Positions 1 to 10,959 of a DNA stretch of 64,000 nt are shown in pieces. The notes under the pieces are model-generated. The model worked only from the letters and a program-made list of their open reading frames with translations, was not told the origin of the DNA and did no database searches. Each line of letters begins with the position of its first letter. Positions within the stretch are counted from its first letter, which is position 1. The translations under genes and the position numbers were made by a program. The stretch lies in assembly GCF_023065955.2 (NCBI RefSeq), contig NC_079873.1:8942566-9006565 (forward strand). The letters run 5' to 3'. The stretch comes from Ursus arctos (taxonomy: Eukaryota > Chordata > Mammalia > Carnivora > Ursidae).

Positions 1-720
1 TCCTAGGAATTTAGTATCCTCTTCGCATGTTATGGATACGTCGTGTGCACTGAGGTTTGCACCTGCTACGTTCTAATATTCGTAGGTTACTACTTTAAAT
101 AGTTAAAAGTTTAAAGCCTTCTTTAAAATTCATGCACTTCCATATATACTTAAAGCATATTTTGTAGCTCTCAAAGTGGCTGCAAAGTTTTAATAAAAGT
201 ATGGCAAACGGCAAATTTTATTATATTAGGAAGTGGGGAAAGTGGAACAAATCAGTGAATTTGCTTCCTTCAGAATGAAGGACATTTTCAAGATGAATGT
301 GGGTAAGGTGAATGATTTGACTCCTCCTCTCCACTCCTCTTTTGGGATAGGACTGTAGTTGCCTTGTAATAGGCAGAAAATTGTGTTTCATATTAGTTTT
401 GTACGTTTACTGCATTAGGTAGCACAATCAAAGCTACTATAAAAAACGCGGCATAGAAGAAAAATCCTTGGCATGGGAGTCCTTGCGTTTGAATATGAGC
501 TATAGCGTGTGTGTGACTGTAAGTCACGTATTCCCTTTGCACATTATTAAGCAACGTGAAGCTAGAAGTATCTGCCTTACTTGAAACCTGTTCGCCCGTC
601 AGAAACTGTTATTTGTTACATTAATCAAGTGTGGTGTTATTTATTGTTATTTTCATTTTTATTCATTATCTTTTAATTTCATGGAAAAAAATAATTCCGT
701 TTTCTTAACCTATAAAAGCA
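1..720. other. Unannotated noncoding stretch
   Basis: AT-rich sequence with no open frame above about 50 codons and no repeat I can name. I see no splice-site pair, promoter or RNA gene here. Confidence 0.5.
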
Positions 721-724
721 GTTG

Positions 725-1655
725 ACAGGCAACAAAAGGAAAACAGAAGTTAGCCTTGATCAACATTAAAAATTTTGTGTATCCAAGATGCTATTAGAAG
801 GGTAGAAAGTCAACCTTCAGAATGGGAGAAAATATTTGCGTAGCGTATGTGTGATCAGAGATTGTAATCCAGAATTTTGATGGAACCAAAGAGGACATAC
901 AAAGGGCCAATAATCATGTGAAAAGATGGTCAACATCACTAACATTTGGCAAATGCAAATCTAAACCGCAATAAGCTACCACTTCACGCCCATTAGGAAC
1001 GTGGAACCGTGGACACTGCTGGTATGAGTGGGAAGTTGTGCTGTCTTTGTGTAAATGGGTTTCTTATTCCTCAAAGAATTAAACCTAGAATTGCCACACG
1101 ACACAGCCATTACGCTTCTGGGTATAGTTACCCACGGAAGTGAGAGCAGACATTCAAAAGAGAGATTTGTACACCCATTTTAAAAGCAGCATCATTCACA
1201 ATAGCCCGAAGGTGAAGACAACATTGACGGATGAATGGATAAACAAAATGTGATATATACACACAATGAAATACATTGTTTGGGCTTAACAAGTGAGGTG
1301 TGTCTGACACACACTACAACTTGGATGTATCTCCAAGACCTTCACGGCACGTGAAATAAGCCAGTCACAGATGGACAAATATTGTCTAATTCCACTCTAA
1401 AGGGATGCCTAGGGTCCTTCAATTCATAGACACAGCAAACCGCAAGGCGTTTGCCAGGGGCTGGCAGAAGGCAGCAATAGGGAGTTACTGTTCGGTAGGT
1501 GTGGAGCTGAGGTTTTGAATGATTAAAAAATGCTGGAGACGCATGGTGTTGATGGTTGCACAACAAGGTGAATGTACTTAAGTGGCACAGGATTGACGAT
1601 TTAAAATGTTGCAAATGGTAAATTTTATGTGCATTTTGCGACAGTAGCACCCCCA
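725..1655 (+). mobile_element. LINE-1 3' end (old L1M-type), ORF2 C-terminus remains plus 3' UTR
   Basis: The order of phrases follows the end of L1 ORF2 and its 3' tail: 'cagaatgggagaaaatatttgc' near 819-840, 'catcactaac' then 'aatgcaaatctaaaccgcaat' near 930-972, 'gatgaatggataaacaaaatg' near 1230-1251, 'gtgaaataagccagtcacag' near 1350-1370, and 'gatggttgcacaacaaggtgaatgtactt' near 1550-1580. The copy is 5'-truncated, full of stops and small indels, and has no poly(A) left, so it is an old, dead insertion. It supplies no functional reverse transcriptase. The subfamily is not assigned. Confidence 0.75.
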
Positions 1656-1739
1656 CACAAAAGAGTCCTTGATATGCTTAGCTTAATAGTCGTTCCTAGC
1701 TACTTTGCCATGGGGAGTTTTGTAGAGGGAACACCAAAA

Positions 1740-1942
1740 AAAAATTTTTTTAGATATTTATTTATCTATTTATTTATTTGACAGAGAGAGAGACAGCGAG
1801 AGAGGGAACACAAGCAGGGGGAGTGGGAGAGGGAGAAGCAGGCTCCTGCCGAGCTGGGAACCCAACGCGGGGCTGGATCCCAGGACCCTGGGATCGTGAC
1901 CTGAGCTGCAGATGCTTAACGACTGAGCCACCCAGGCACCCC
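1740..1942 (-). mobile_element. SINEC (tRNA-Lys-derived carnivore SINE), full length
   Basis: Read on the minus strand it starts with the tRNA-like head (complement of GCCACCCAGGCACCCC at 1927-1942) and ends in an AAATAAATA-type tail (1745-1781 on +). The 13-base target-site duplication gggaacaccaaaa is at 1727-1739 and 1943-1955, which fixes both ends. The perfect duplication suggests a fairly recent insertion. Such SINEs are made by RNA polymerase III from internal A and B boxes and moved by L1 proteins. Confidence 0.9.
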
Positions 1943-2324
1943 GGGAACACCAAAATTTTAACATGAGAGAGATACCTTGAAGAGCCCGAAAGCAACTTCG
2001 TCTTTAATGCTTGGCTTAGCATCTGTTTCTTGCTGGACTCTCCTGGGCACCCCAGGGCATATATGTTGAAGTGTAGATTCTGGACAAACTGAAATAAATA
2101 TGGGAGCTTTTGTGCCGTAGGAGTGGTTCTCTATGTACCAGTGATCGAGATGGATTTTGCAGCCTTTCTTGAAGCTCTAGAACACTGCTTCAATGTGGTA
2201 GGCTTTAGAGATAAGGGATATTGAAATTTAAGTTGATTAAAGTGAAAGAAAAGGAACAATCAGGCGCACTAGGCACATTTCAGATGATCGTTAGCAATAA
2301 ATTCCATGAACTGATTAATCAATA

Positions 2325-2710
2325 AAAAAACTTGTTCTACTTATACAATGGAATATTATTATTCCATCAAAAGTCATAAAGCACTGATACATGCATGACT
2401 GGATTGGACCTTGAAAATGCTATCCTATGTGAAGGAAGCCAGGCACAAAATACCACATTATATGAATCCATTTGTATGAGATGCCCGTAATAGCCAAATC
2501 CATAGAGACAGGAACTAGAGTAGTGATGGCCTAAGGCTGGGGGAAGAGAAGATGGGGAGTGACTATTAATGGATATGGGGTTGCTGATGGGGTGATGAGA
2601 ATGTTCTGGAATTAATGGTGATGGCTTTCATGACCTTATGCATATAAAAACACCACTCAGTCCACTGACTTCATGGTATATGAATTATGTCTCAATAAAG
2701 ATATGAAGTA
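2325..2710 (+). mobile_element. LINE-1 3' end fragment
   Basis: Typical L1 3' UTR phrases appear in order: 'acaatggaatattatt' near 2345, 'gtgaaggaagccaggcacaaaa' near 2430-2450, 'atgttctggaattaatggtgatgg' near 2600-2625, and the terminal 'gaattatgtctcaataaagat' near 2680-2702. This is a second, separate 3' terminus downstream of the L1 at 725-1655, so the two are independent insertions in the same orientation. Confidence 0.7.
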
Positions 2711-3594
2711 AAGTTATTTAAACATTATAGGTAACTGTCAAATATGTTTTTCTTTTCTGTGCAAATATCCTTTTAATTTACATAAATACTGTAGAGTTTT
2801 TTATTAACAGAAAACACATTTGTATGTGTCTAGCGACTATGGTGTTTGACAGGAGACATACAGAACTTTCCCGTCACCTCGGGAGGTTCTGTTGGGCAGC
2901 CCTCCTCAGTACAGAAAACACTGTTTTACAGATAATAGGCTCTCACAATATCATCCGGGCTTCTCCCCACAGTTCTTTCCTGGTCTTTACTGCCAAGCAT
3001 GTGCATTTGTTGAAATGACAGTTCTGAAATCATCTGTAAGGCTTGTTTCAGTGCTAATAACATTGTGCTGGGAATCTCTGTGGGAAAGAAATTGTTTTTT
3101 CCCACCATCTATTTCTTCCAGCTATTCTGATTTTTGAAATTTTCCTTGGGATCTTTGGCTATTTCATTCGTGAGATACTGTTCGAAGAAACTAATTTCAT
3201 CCTAGGAAAGGACACTGGTACTTTATTTAAATTAGACCGATTAACATTCTAATGATTTAACCGGCTGTTTCCTTTTTTTCCACGGTATGTTCACGTGACT
3301 ATCTCTAAGGCTTTGGCCACATTCTGGTGCTTTCAAGCCACAGCCAGGAAGGTTATCATTTCTGTTAAAATGTCATGATCTTATCTATAGCCAGCTCTGT
3401 CAGAATGAGAAAACACTGAGTTATTGTCTCTGGAGGCCTCAAAACGTCCAGATATTTCGAAGGTAATACTGACTTCATTGTGATTTATTGATTTTTGAAG
3501 ATACACAAAATTTTAATTTTTCAGGACTAATTTTGTAAATAACCTCATTATAAAGAAACAGTGTTAACGTACTTCTAGAAACTCATTCTGTGCA
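2711..3594. other. Unannotated noncoding stretch
   Basis: No recognisable repeat and no convincing gene. Overlapping short frames on both strands near 2824-3137 have no coding bias that I can see. Confidence 0.5.
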
Positions 3595-4085
3595 ATGACA
3601 GGGAGGAACCTCAAATGGGTATTGCTGAGCGAAAGAAGCAAAGTTGACAAAGCTGCATCCTATATGACTCCAGCTGTATGACATTCTGAAAAAGGCAAGA
3701 CTGTGGGGACATTCAAATGATCATTGGTTACAGATGGTATCAGGGTGAGAGAGAGGTAAGTAGGCGGAGCTCGGGGGATTTTTAGGTCCGAGAAACTCTT
3801 CTGTATGATACTTAGATGGTAGATATGTGACAATATTCATTTGCCCAAATCCATAGAATGTGCAGCATAAGGATTAATGTCTCATGTTAATGTGACCGTG
3901 GTTTAATAGCAGCATGTTCGGGTTGGGTCATTGCTCACATGAAATGTAGCATTCTGCTTCAGGATGTTGGCGATGGGGACGCTGGCCAGGGGCCGAAGGG
4001 AAGGTCTGTGACATCTTTGTCTCTTTCTTTCTGTTTCACTGTGAACCTAAAACTGCTTTAAAATATAATGTCTCTTTACTTGAAA
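3595..4085 (+). mobile_element. LINE-1 3' end fragment
   Basis: The segment ends in 'gtgaacctaaaactgctttaaaa' (4041-4063), a hallmark of one class of L1 3' ends, preceded by 'ggatgttggcgatggggacgctgg' near 3962-3985 and 'tatgactccagctgtatgacattctg' near 3662-3690. It is the third L1 3' terminus on the plus strand in 3.4 kb. It is diverged and lacks a poly(A) tail. Confidence 0.65.
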
Positions 4086-4159
4086 AATGGACTCATGTCA
4101 CTAAAAAGCTATAACTTAACTGCATATGCAATTCTGTTACATTTGTATTTTGTTATCAT

Positions 4160-4250
4160 TATTTTAGGAGGCGCCACGCCCAGTGTGGGGCTTGAACTGA
4201 TCCCTCTGAGCTTGAGAGTCGCATGCTCTACTGCCTGAGACAGCAGTGTG
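4160..4250 (-). mobile_element. SINEC head fragment, old
   Basis: The text 'cccagtgtggggcttgaactgatc' followed by 'gagagtcgcatgctctactg' matches the tRNA-related part of a carnivore SINE in antisense. The A-rich tail and the terminal GGCGCCCC are missing or decayed, so it is an old truncated copy. Confidence 0.5.
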
Positions 4251-4504
4251 GAATTATTTTTCTCATTCAATCAGGAGCATACCGGGCATGATGTAGATAA
4301 TGATTTTTATTTTCCTACTTCTTCCATACTTTTTTATCCATTGAATAAGGAATTCCAGTGATGTCAAATAAATTAGTAGATACCTTTCCAATAATGGATT
4401 TGAGACATTATCTTATATCATGGGCATAAATCATTCTAGTTTTCATTGGGAAAATGAGCTCTTAACATTTCAGAAATTATTTATACCCAAAGAGCGATGT
4501 AATC

Positions 4505-4665
4505 AGTAACTAACATATTGAACGAGGTCTGTTTTCCAGGCCTTTCTATATATATATGGTACTTCATTGAATCCTGACAATTCTGTTTGGTAGGTACAAT
4601 TATCCTTTTTTCCCCAACAGATGTTAACTGGAGCATGATCTTGTCCTCAAGTCAGATATTGGTCT
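4505..4665 (+). mobile_element. MIR-type ancient SINE
   Basis: The series 'taactaacatattgaac', 'tcattgaatcctgacaattctg', 'ggtaggtacaattatcc', 'cccaacagatg' follows the MIR core (increasing distance from 'attgagcgc' through 'atcctcacaac' to 'ggtaggtactattatcc'). It is strongly diverged, as expected for an element older than placental mammals. Confidence 0.5.
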
Positions 4666-5270
4666 AGGTTACCCACATCCAGGAGAGCTGGCCACGGCCT
4701 TGGATGACGTCTACTGGTGACCACAACAAATGAAACCTCATATAATTGTAGATAATCCGATTTCTTGGTGCTCACGTGTCCTGGCAATTTACTTGGGTCT
4801 TTACAATGTCATGATTCTTCCTGAAGACTCCCAAATCGAAGTTCTTAGGGTGGTTTTACTCATCCTTTCTAAATCCCTTCCTTCGATAATTAATTTTAGA
4901 GTTCAGTCATTGGGAGCCTCTGAGAGCAGTCTTCCATACCATAATTGAAATTCAAGGAGGCAATAAATTGTGAAACGTAGAGAAAGGAGAATTTAATTAT
5001 AGTTCTCAAAGCAGAAAAGGATGGCTTCAAAAAGTCAGTGCTGTATGTCTGTAAGAACAAGTGGGTGAAACTGTACTAAAAATGTTCAGAAGGCAGGTAT
5101 CCATGCTTGTTTTTTTTTTTTTTAATAATTGGCTTTTGCCTCACTCAACGTGCCATTCCTAAAGATTTTTAACTGGATTTCTAGATAGACATTACTTCTC
5201 TAACTTAAACAATACTGCAAAATATGTTGCAAAGCTTGCCCTGAAGGGAACCTCTGCCTGTAAAAAAAAA

Positions 5271-5483
5271 AAATTTTCACAAGGGTACAGCAGAATGCTG
5301 GAGGCTATCATCAATGCTCGATGGAGAGAATGTGATGTCTGTTTCCATGATGCTGCAGATGTGATTGCTGGTAGATCTATTAATAGCTCAGAGTTGATTT
5401 TTGACCTTGGAATTGTGAAATTAAAGAAGCTCTATAAAAATGGAGATGACCAAAATGAACTGAAGGAAATCCAGGACACGTAA
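5271..5483 (+). pseudogene. Open frame of about 70 codons with coding-like composition; possible exon or retrocopy remnant
   Basis: The frame is open from 5271 (after a stop-containing A-run) to the TAA at 5481-5483. A methionine at 5295 would start a 62-residue product beginning MLEAIINARWRE and ending KNGDDQNELKEIQDT. The translation is rich in acidic and basic residues and lacks the Leu/Ser/Cys/Pro bias of chance frames in AT-rich DNA. It reads like the end of an alpha-helical protein. I do not recognise the family. Upstream is an A12 run followed by 'ttttcacaag', a weak acceptor-like context; there is no poly(A) within 450 bases downstream. It may be a terminal exon, a fragment of a processed pseudogene, or chance. 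Confidence 0.22.
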
Positions 5484-7634
5484 CAACCTTTTCTCATGAA
5501 TATTTAGTGTATTGTGTTTGAAGGCGTAAATTTAAAGAAGTGTGTGTGTATACATAAATTTGTGTTTTGTCATCAAACCATTTGAAAATATAAATATTAC
5601 TTTGATGGTAATCTGATTGAAAAGAAGAAATCTTGTAGATGTCATTACTCTCATCTTTCCACCATTTTGTTTGTTTACAAAAAGCCACTGCTGCATCACG
5701 TTTAGGCTGGAGGGCAGGAAGTAGAGGGGGCACTGTTCTTCTTGGTCCTCTCCTGCTTCTGCAGTTGGTTCTAGTCCATGCATCTGGGGCAAGGCTGGAG
5801 ACCCCAGTGTCTTTTATGTTACTTCAAAGCCTGTGTTGATAACCACAAAGGACTTTCCAGGCCCTAGCTCAATGAAGCCTGTTGAAGCTGCCCCTTCTGA
5901 TATTTACATTTAGATTTAATGCTCCTTTTCTATATTTAAGTAATATATTTTGTTGATTCAAGGTTTGCTTTTGCTTTTATTTTTATTTCTCTGGCAGGCT
6001 TACCAGGCAAAAGTTGTAAAAAATAATTGTTTAAGCATATACCATACTAGGAGCATTCGATCTTTAAAGAATTTGATATTTTAGATATGTACTCCATTAA
6101 ATTATATCAGCTATTTGTGCCTCAAGTATGAATGAGTTCATGTCACTTTATTCTGAATGTCATTGGGATTAAAGGGCGTGGAGACCAAATTCCAATCGCT
6201 ATGACATTTTGCAAAAGATTGGCCTATTCTGTAAGTTGAGTTGGGTGAAAAAAACCATATGGTTTATTTGGACATATGGGGATGGTTTCCTGGAGGGCAA
6301 CCATCCATGTATGTATACTGGCAAGCCGAATGTTTAAATCTTACTTTGTATGTTAAAATTAAACATGTAGAAAAAAAATGAAGGAAAAAAATTCCTGTGT
6401 CATCACCACCCATTTCTACAAATTCCAATTCTGAATATGTGTTAATCACTACTGGTCACCGGTATTTTTAGTTCTTACGTGTGGTCACAAATTGTCAATT
6501 ATAACTCAGTGATGGTGGGGGGCTGGTGGGAAGAGTAGTCATGTAGGCCAACTGATAGAAATTCCTTTTCATCTTCCCACAAACTAAACAGGTCCTATAT
6601 CGTCATCATGCTTGGGTTATTTCCTGACATTTCTTTAGTAATTAAAAACTGGTTGGTTGCCAGATATTTCGTGCATGCTGCGTGTTCTTCCATAGAGAAT
6701 GTGACCACGTCTTCATACCACAATTTTAAGAAATAAGTATATTTAAGAATTAATTTATTCATCAGGCAATATAGGTTTTTTGTTTTTGTTTTTGTTTTTT
6801 CTCCTGATAGTTCTGCTTTCTATGTTCTTTTTTCTCTAATCATTAGGGGGCAACAGAGATAACTGTGGCACCTTGTATTTTATGCCTCTTTTCCTCAAAT
6901 TTAAGTTATGTAAAGAAGAAGCCAGTAAGAATTTTGAAGTCTCCAGACCTAAGCAGAGCTCTGAGCTTTTGGAGAATAATCACCAAAGTACTGAAAATTA
7001 CTCTTGTTTTGTCACCCCAGAGTGATTTAAAGGAATATGGAATTTCTCTGAAAAGAGAAAAAAAAAGTTAACGCAATGGAATAGTTGAGTTTAATGGCCT
7101 TGTCTTACAAAATAATGGAAATCAGCTTTTTCTTGAACTCTTTGAGACTGTGATCCTGACGTTGCATTTTTCTGACTCTAACGTGTAAGGTAATTGTAAA
7201 GGATATTTATGTATTGCTTAAGAGATGGTTTTTACAAATAGCCAGACAATGAAAGTTTAGTCGGGATACTAAGGACATCTTCCCTATACAATATATAAGG
7301 AATAAAGTAAAATTGTTGTGGAGAATGATGGGCTTGACGGCTCTGGAAGGATTCCAGGCCGATCTTGACATTGACACCGGGTGGTAATTTAGAAATCACG
7401 GGAATAGGCCTTCCCTCATGCAGAGCAGGCGGATGAAACACTGGGCTTTACTGGGAACACTGATCCCTTCTTTCTATTTGGTGTCTCATAAGAGCTGATC
7501 CTTTAGCGTTTTCTGTTTGTAGGGGAAAGAGCTAGATGCAATCTTGGAACACAGTGATTTTCAATTATTTTTAGACATTGACACATTTTTGGATTATTGT
7601 TTGTGCCTTGGGGACTTTGGATGTACATGTGATA
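5484..7634. other. Noncoding stretch with T-rich simple sequence
   Basis: No named transposon is seen. A (TTTTTG)-like stretch lies at about 6776-6801. A CTCF-like core 'cattagggggcaac' lies at 6841-6854 (weak match). Short frames here have no coding support. Confidence 0.45.
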
Positions 7635-8062
7635 GGATATCAGTGTGCTCTGGTTGCTGTCACAAAGTGGTTGGCTTAAAATAACAGAAGGGTATTCTCT
7701 CACAGTTCTGGAGGGCCTAAGTCCAGAATCAAGATGTTGGCAGGTATGCAGTCCCTGCGAAGGTTCTAGGTGAAATCCTGCCATGCCCCTTCCTCCTTGT
7801 GAGGGCTCCAGGTATCATTCCCCTTATGTAAGCATGACTCCACTTTCTGCATCTGTCTTCTACATGCCCTTCTCCTGTGTGTTTTTCATGTCTCTGCCTC
7901 CTCTTCTTTTTAAGGACACCTGTCACAGGATTTTCTCATCTTGAGATCATTACCTTCATTATATCTTGAAAACCCGTCTTTCAAGTAAGCTCACCATCAT
8001 GGTTACTAGGAATTGGGACTTCTATATTTCTTGGAGGGGTCACATTTCCACCCACTGGACAG
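7635..8062 (-). mobile_element. MaLR-type solo LTR (MLT1/MST-like), antisense
   Basis: Read on +, the order 'ttgctgtcacaaagtgg', 'ggcttaaaataacagaagggtattctctcacagttctgg', 'aagatgttggcagg', 'tttttaaggacacctgtcac' and 'ttggaggggtcacattt' matches the reverse complement of an ERVL-MaLR LTR. No internal region or second LTR is visible, so it is a solo LTR. The exact subfamily is not assigned. Confidence 0.55.
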
Positions 8063-8974
8063 AGCAAAGGAGAGTCGATGAAATTAGTATTTAGTAGAAA
8101 TCTGTCCATTTATTTTCATCCTGCTCATGAAGGCAATCTTCATCTTCTCTGGGTCTCTGAAAATATTACCAGGAAAGTTTTATCATCTTTCAACCTCTTC
8201 ATCCTAACTTACAGTCTCTTATAATTCTCATCTACATTTCTTTTAGTAGAATATCTTACTCTTTCAAAACGCTTGCCTTGTTGGCATGATGTAGTCATAC
8301 AGTTACTGTGTCAAGTGTTAGCTAAATATTTACAATTCTCTTTGAGTCCGCGGGTATGCAGGGCTCCAAAGACATAGGAATTATCAGTGACCACGCCTCA
8401 GACTGTGGAAGGCACAGTCGGGAACCTGCGGGGTTCACGTCCTCACGAGGCAGCATTGCACCATCCGGAACCCACCCCAGATGCACTTGTGGCTGTCATT
8501 GCTGTTATTTGGCCCATGAAACCACCCAGACACCCGAAGTTTGAGTCACTGTGAGGTAGTTCATTCCATTGCTGTGGTGTGTTTTTTAAAGCAGAATTTG
8601 ACAGCCTCTTTAGGGAATGAAGTGACAAGTTGTCAGCATGACGGCCTAGAAAGTGGCATCTTGCAAATGGAGAGGAAGGTGATGCCCTTGGCCTTAGCTT
8701 CACATGCTTAGATGCCCGAGAGCGTATCAGGTGACAGGGAGCACTTTGGAATGAGGTCAGCCGACTCCTAAGTTCCATTCAGATATCTGTCGTCAGTTCA
8801 TTATATCCCAGAAATGTCATTTGTTTATATTCGGCATACATTCGCTGTTGGAAACTTGTATGTTTTCATATCAAGCGAAAAATGAAACCTTCGTTTTCCC
8901 TCAAGATAAGTAGAGAATCAGATCCTGCAACACACGCACTCCCTCCCCCCATTCTAAAATGTAGTTATATTCAT
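8063..8974. other. Unannotated noncoding stretch
   Basis: No repeat or gene recognised. A minus-strand frame of 111 codons at 8443-8778 overlaps a plus-strand frame and has no family resemblance that I can see. Confidence 0.45.
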
Positions 8975-8991
8975 AGAAAATTTGAGGTAAA

Positions 8992-9194
8992 GGGGGCGCC
9001 TGGGTAGCGCAGTCGTTAAAGCGTCTGCCTTCGGCTCAGGGTGTGATCCCGGCGTACCGGGATCGAGTCCCACATCGGGCTCCTCCGCTGTGAGCCTGCT
9101 TCTTCCTCTCCCACTCCCCCTGCTGTGTTCCCTCTCTCGCTGGCTGTCTCTCTGTCACATAAATAAATAAAATCTTTAAAAAAAAAAAAAAGAA
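8992..9194 (+). mobile_element. SINEC, full length, young
   Basis: The head GGGGCGCCTGGGTAGCGCAG starts at 8993 and the tail ends CATAAATAAATAAAATC followed by A15 at about 9178-9191. The 15-base target-site duplication agaaaatttgaggta is perfect at 8975-8989 and 9195-9209. The body (GGCGTACCGGGATCGAGTCC, internal B box near 9051-9070) is close to the bear-type consensus. Confidence 0.92.
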
Positions 9195-9209
9195 AGAAAA
9201 TTTGAGGTA

Positions 9210-10264
9210 TGTTAAGGCTAAGAGATCAGGAGATGATTGCCTTTGAATAGATACCTTATGACTCCATGTTTATAAGTAGAAGGGACCCCTCCACCCTTTG
9301 GGGGGCCTCCTGGGGAAGCAGCAGTGTTGGCCAAGAGGTAGAAAGAGCAGGGAACTGTGGCCAGAGCCTTTATTGTGGTTTTCCTAGGAAGGAATGGCCA
9401 GGCCAACAAGCGAGCTTAGGACTGGCAAATCTCACTAACTGTAGTCTGTTTTGGGGCAGAGGGATTGTCCCTAGTTTTCCCCTTTCTCACCCTGGGAGCG
9501 ATTATGGGAAGAGAATAATGGCCCAGTGTGGGAGAGCCAAATAAAAGGGGTGGTTAGGGGTTGGATTGCATTTGAGAAGCGTGCTGCCTGGCGGAGGAGC
9601 CCTTCGGGGCTTTACAGACCTTGCGGGAGGAAGAAGGCAGAGGCAAGATTGTCCTGGACAGCACTGCTTTGTCTAGTCAGGGAGTGTCTGGCATATGTAT
9701 GTAAGGGAGATGGTAAAGCACCAGTCTTCCAGAAGCTAAAAACCTGGTGAATACATATATACACTTGCAATGTTACCAAAAGTTCTCATCCAAAAGTAAG
9801 AAGCCAGTTTGGAACCTCGATGCCTCCATGACAAAGTAGCAACCTGGCACTGGGAGGTTCATGGAACTTTCCTGGTTGGAGACTATCTGAAGTATAGAGA
9901 TCTGCACCGATTGGCTGATTCTCCCTCCCTCCCTCCCCAGACCTCTGTCACACCGGGCCCAGAAGCTGTGCTTGCAGCAGGCTGGCAGCTCCACTAGTCC
10001 AGGTCTAGAGGCCCCTTACAGCCAGCAGGGGTTCTCCTGACATAGGACCTTTATTGTGACTCTGTATCGCTGCCAACAGCCCAAGGGACAAAAGATCTAG
10101 GGCTTGCTCCCTCTAGACATTAGCTCAGGAGGGGAGACAGGAAGCAGAAGCCAGTTGGCGGCAAACTCGAATCAGCTGCACGGGGTGAAGGTTCTTTGCC
10201 TTTTCTGCAGCTTCTCGATGTGGAGCCTTTTTGTGGGAGACTTTATGGGGTAGAAGAAGCCTGA
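9210..10264. other. Noncoding stretch, moderately GC-rich
   Basis: No transposon recognised. A pyrimidine tract ending in CCCCAG at about 9921-9940 resembles a splice acceptor, but no matching donor or conserved frame supports an exon. Confidence 0.4.
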
Positions 10265-10415
10265 CATTTGAGACAGAGGCCCAGGTTTCAGTCCGAGCCC
10301 TCCAGCTTTGTTCGGTGGGGCCTTGGGCAAGAGGTGCCTCTCGGCCTTGGTCTGGCAGCTCTGAAATGTGTGTGACGGTGGGGCATGTTGGACGGGTTGG
10401 TGAAGTGGTTTGGGC
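10265..10415 (-). mobile_element. MIR-type ancient SINE, antisense
   Basis: 'caggtttcagtccgagccctccagc' then 'gggccttgggcaagaggtgcctctcggcc' and 'gctctgaaatgtgtgtg' follow the reverse complement of MIR (text, 'tgaccttgggcaag', 'cctctctgagcctcag'). The match is diverged. Confidence 0.42.
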
Positions 10416-10959
10416 AATGGTTTTACAAGGAAGCCAGAGGTCTAGTCTTATCTTTCTTGGCTTTGGTTCCTAGCTCCACGGTAGTGGAGACAGGCAGCTG
10501 TGAAACAGTGAGTTTGTTTTCAGCCTACGTGGCTTCCATTTTGCTCCTGCTTTTCCTCCATTCCTTGGCCCTGTTGACCAGGTTGTGGGGCCTTCCTGCC
10601 GTCCTCGCCGTGGACCTCTTTGCGGATAGACCGCGTTGTGTACTTCCACAGGTTCTTGGCCTATGTATGTCCTCCGCCTCCTCCATCCTTGACAGTTCAG
10701 CGGGCTTGACCCCATTCCTGAGGCTATCCCAGATGGGAGCATGGCTGCCTGTGTCAGCTCGGGCAAGGGGCCGGCAGCCATGGGAGCTGAGGACGCCAGC
10801 AAGAGAGAGCTTGGTGTTTAAGAGTCTTTTTATGAAGCTTTCCACCTCTTTCCTCTTGCCTCTGCTCTGTCTTATTTTCTGCTGCATTATTTTCTGCTTC
10901 ATTTTCTTATTTTCTGCTACATTTCCTCCTCCCTAAGTCATTCCTGTTTTTCATTTGTG

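Noticed and set aside
8992..9070. tRNA-like sequences with A and B boxes
   Set aside because: They are tRNA-Lys-derived heads of SINEs, not functional tRNA genes; no cloverleaf-complete copy was seen.
9809..9997. Possible exon after a polypyrimidine-AG at about 9921-9940
   Set aside because: No donor site or conserved frame; CCCTCC repeats give acceptor-like strings by chance.
10385..10936. Plus-strand open frame of 183 codons
   Set aside because: Leu/Ser/Phe-rich chance translation, overlapped by two minus-strand frames of 110 and 125 codons, no recognised domain, no splice or promoter context.
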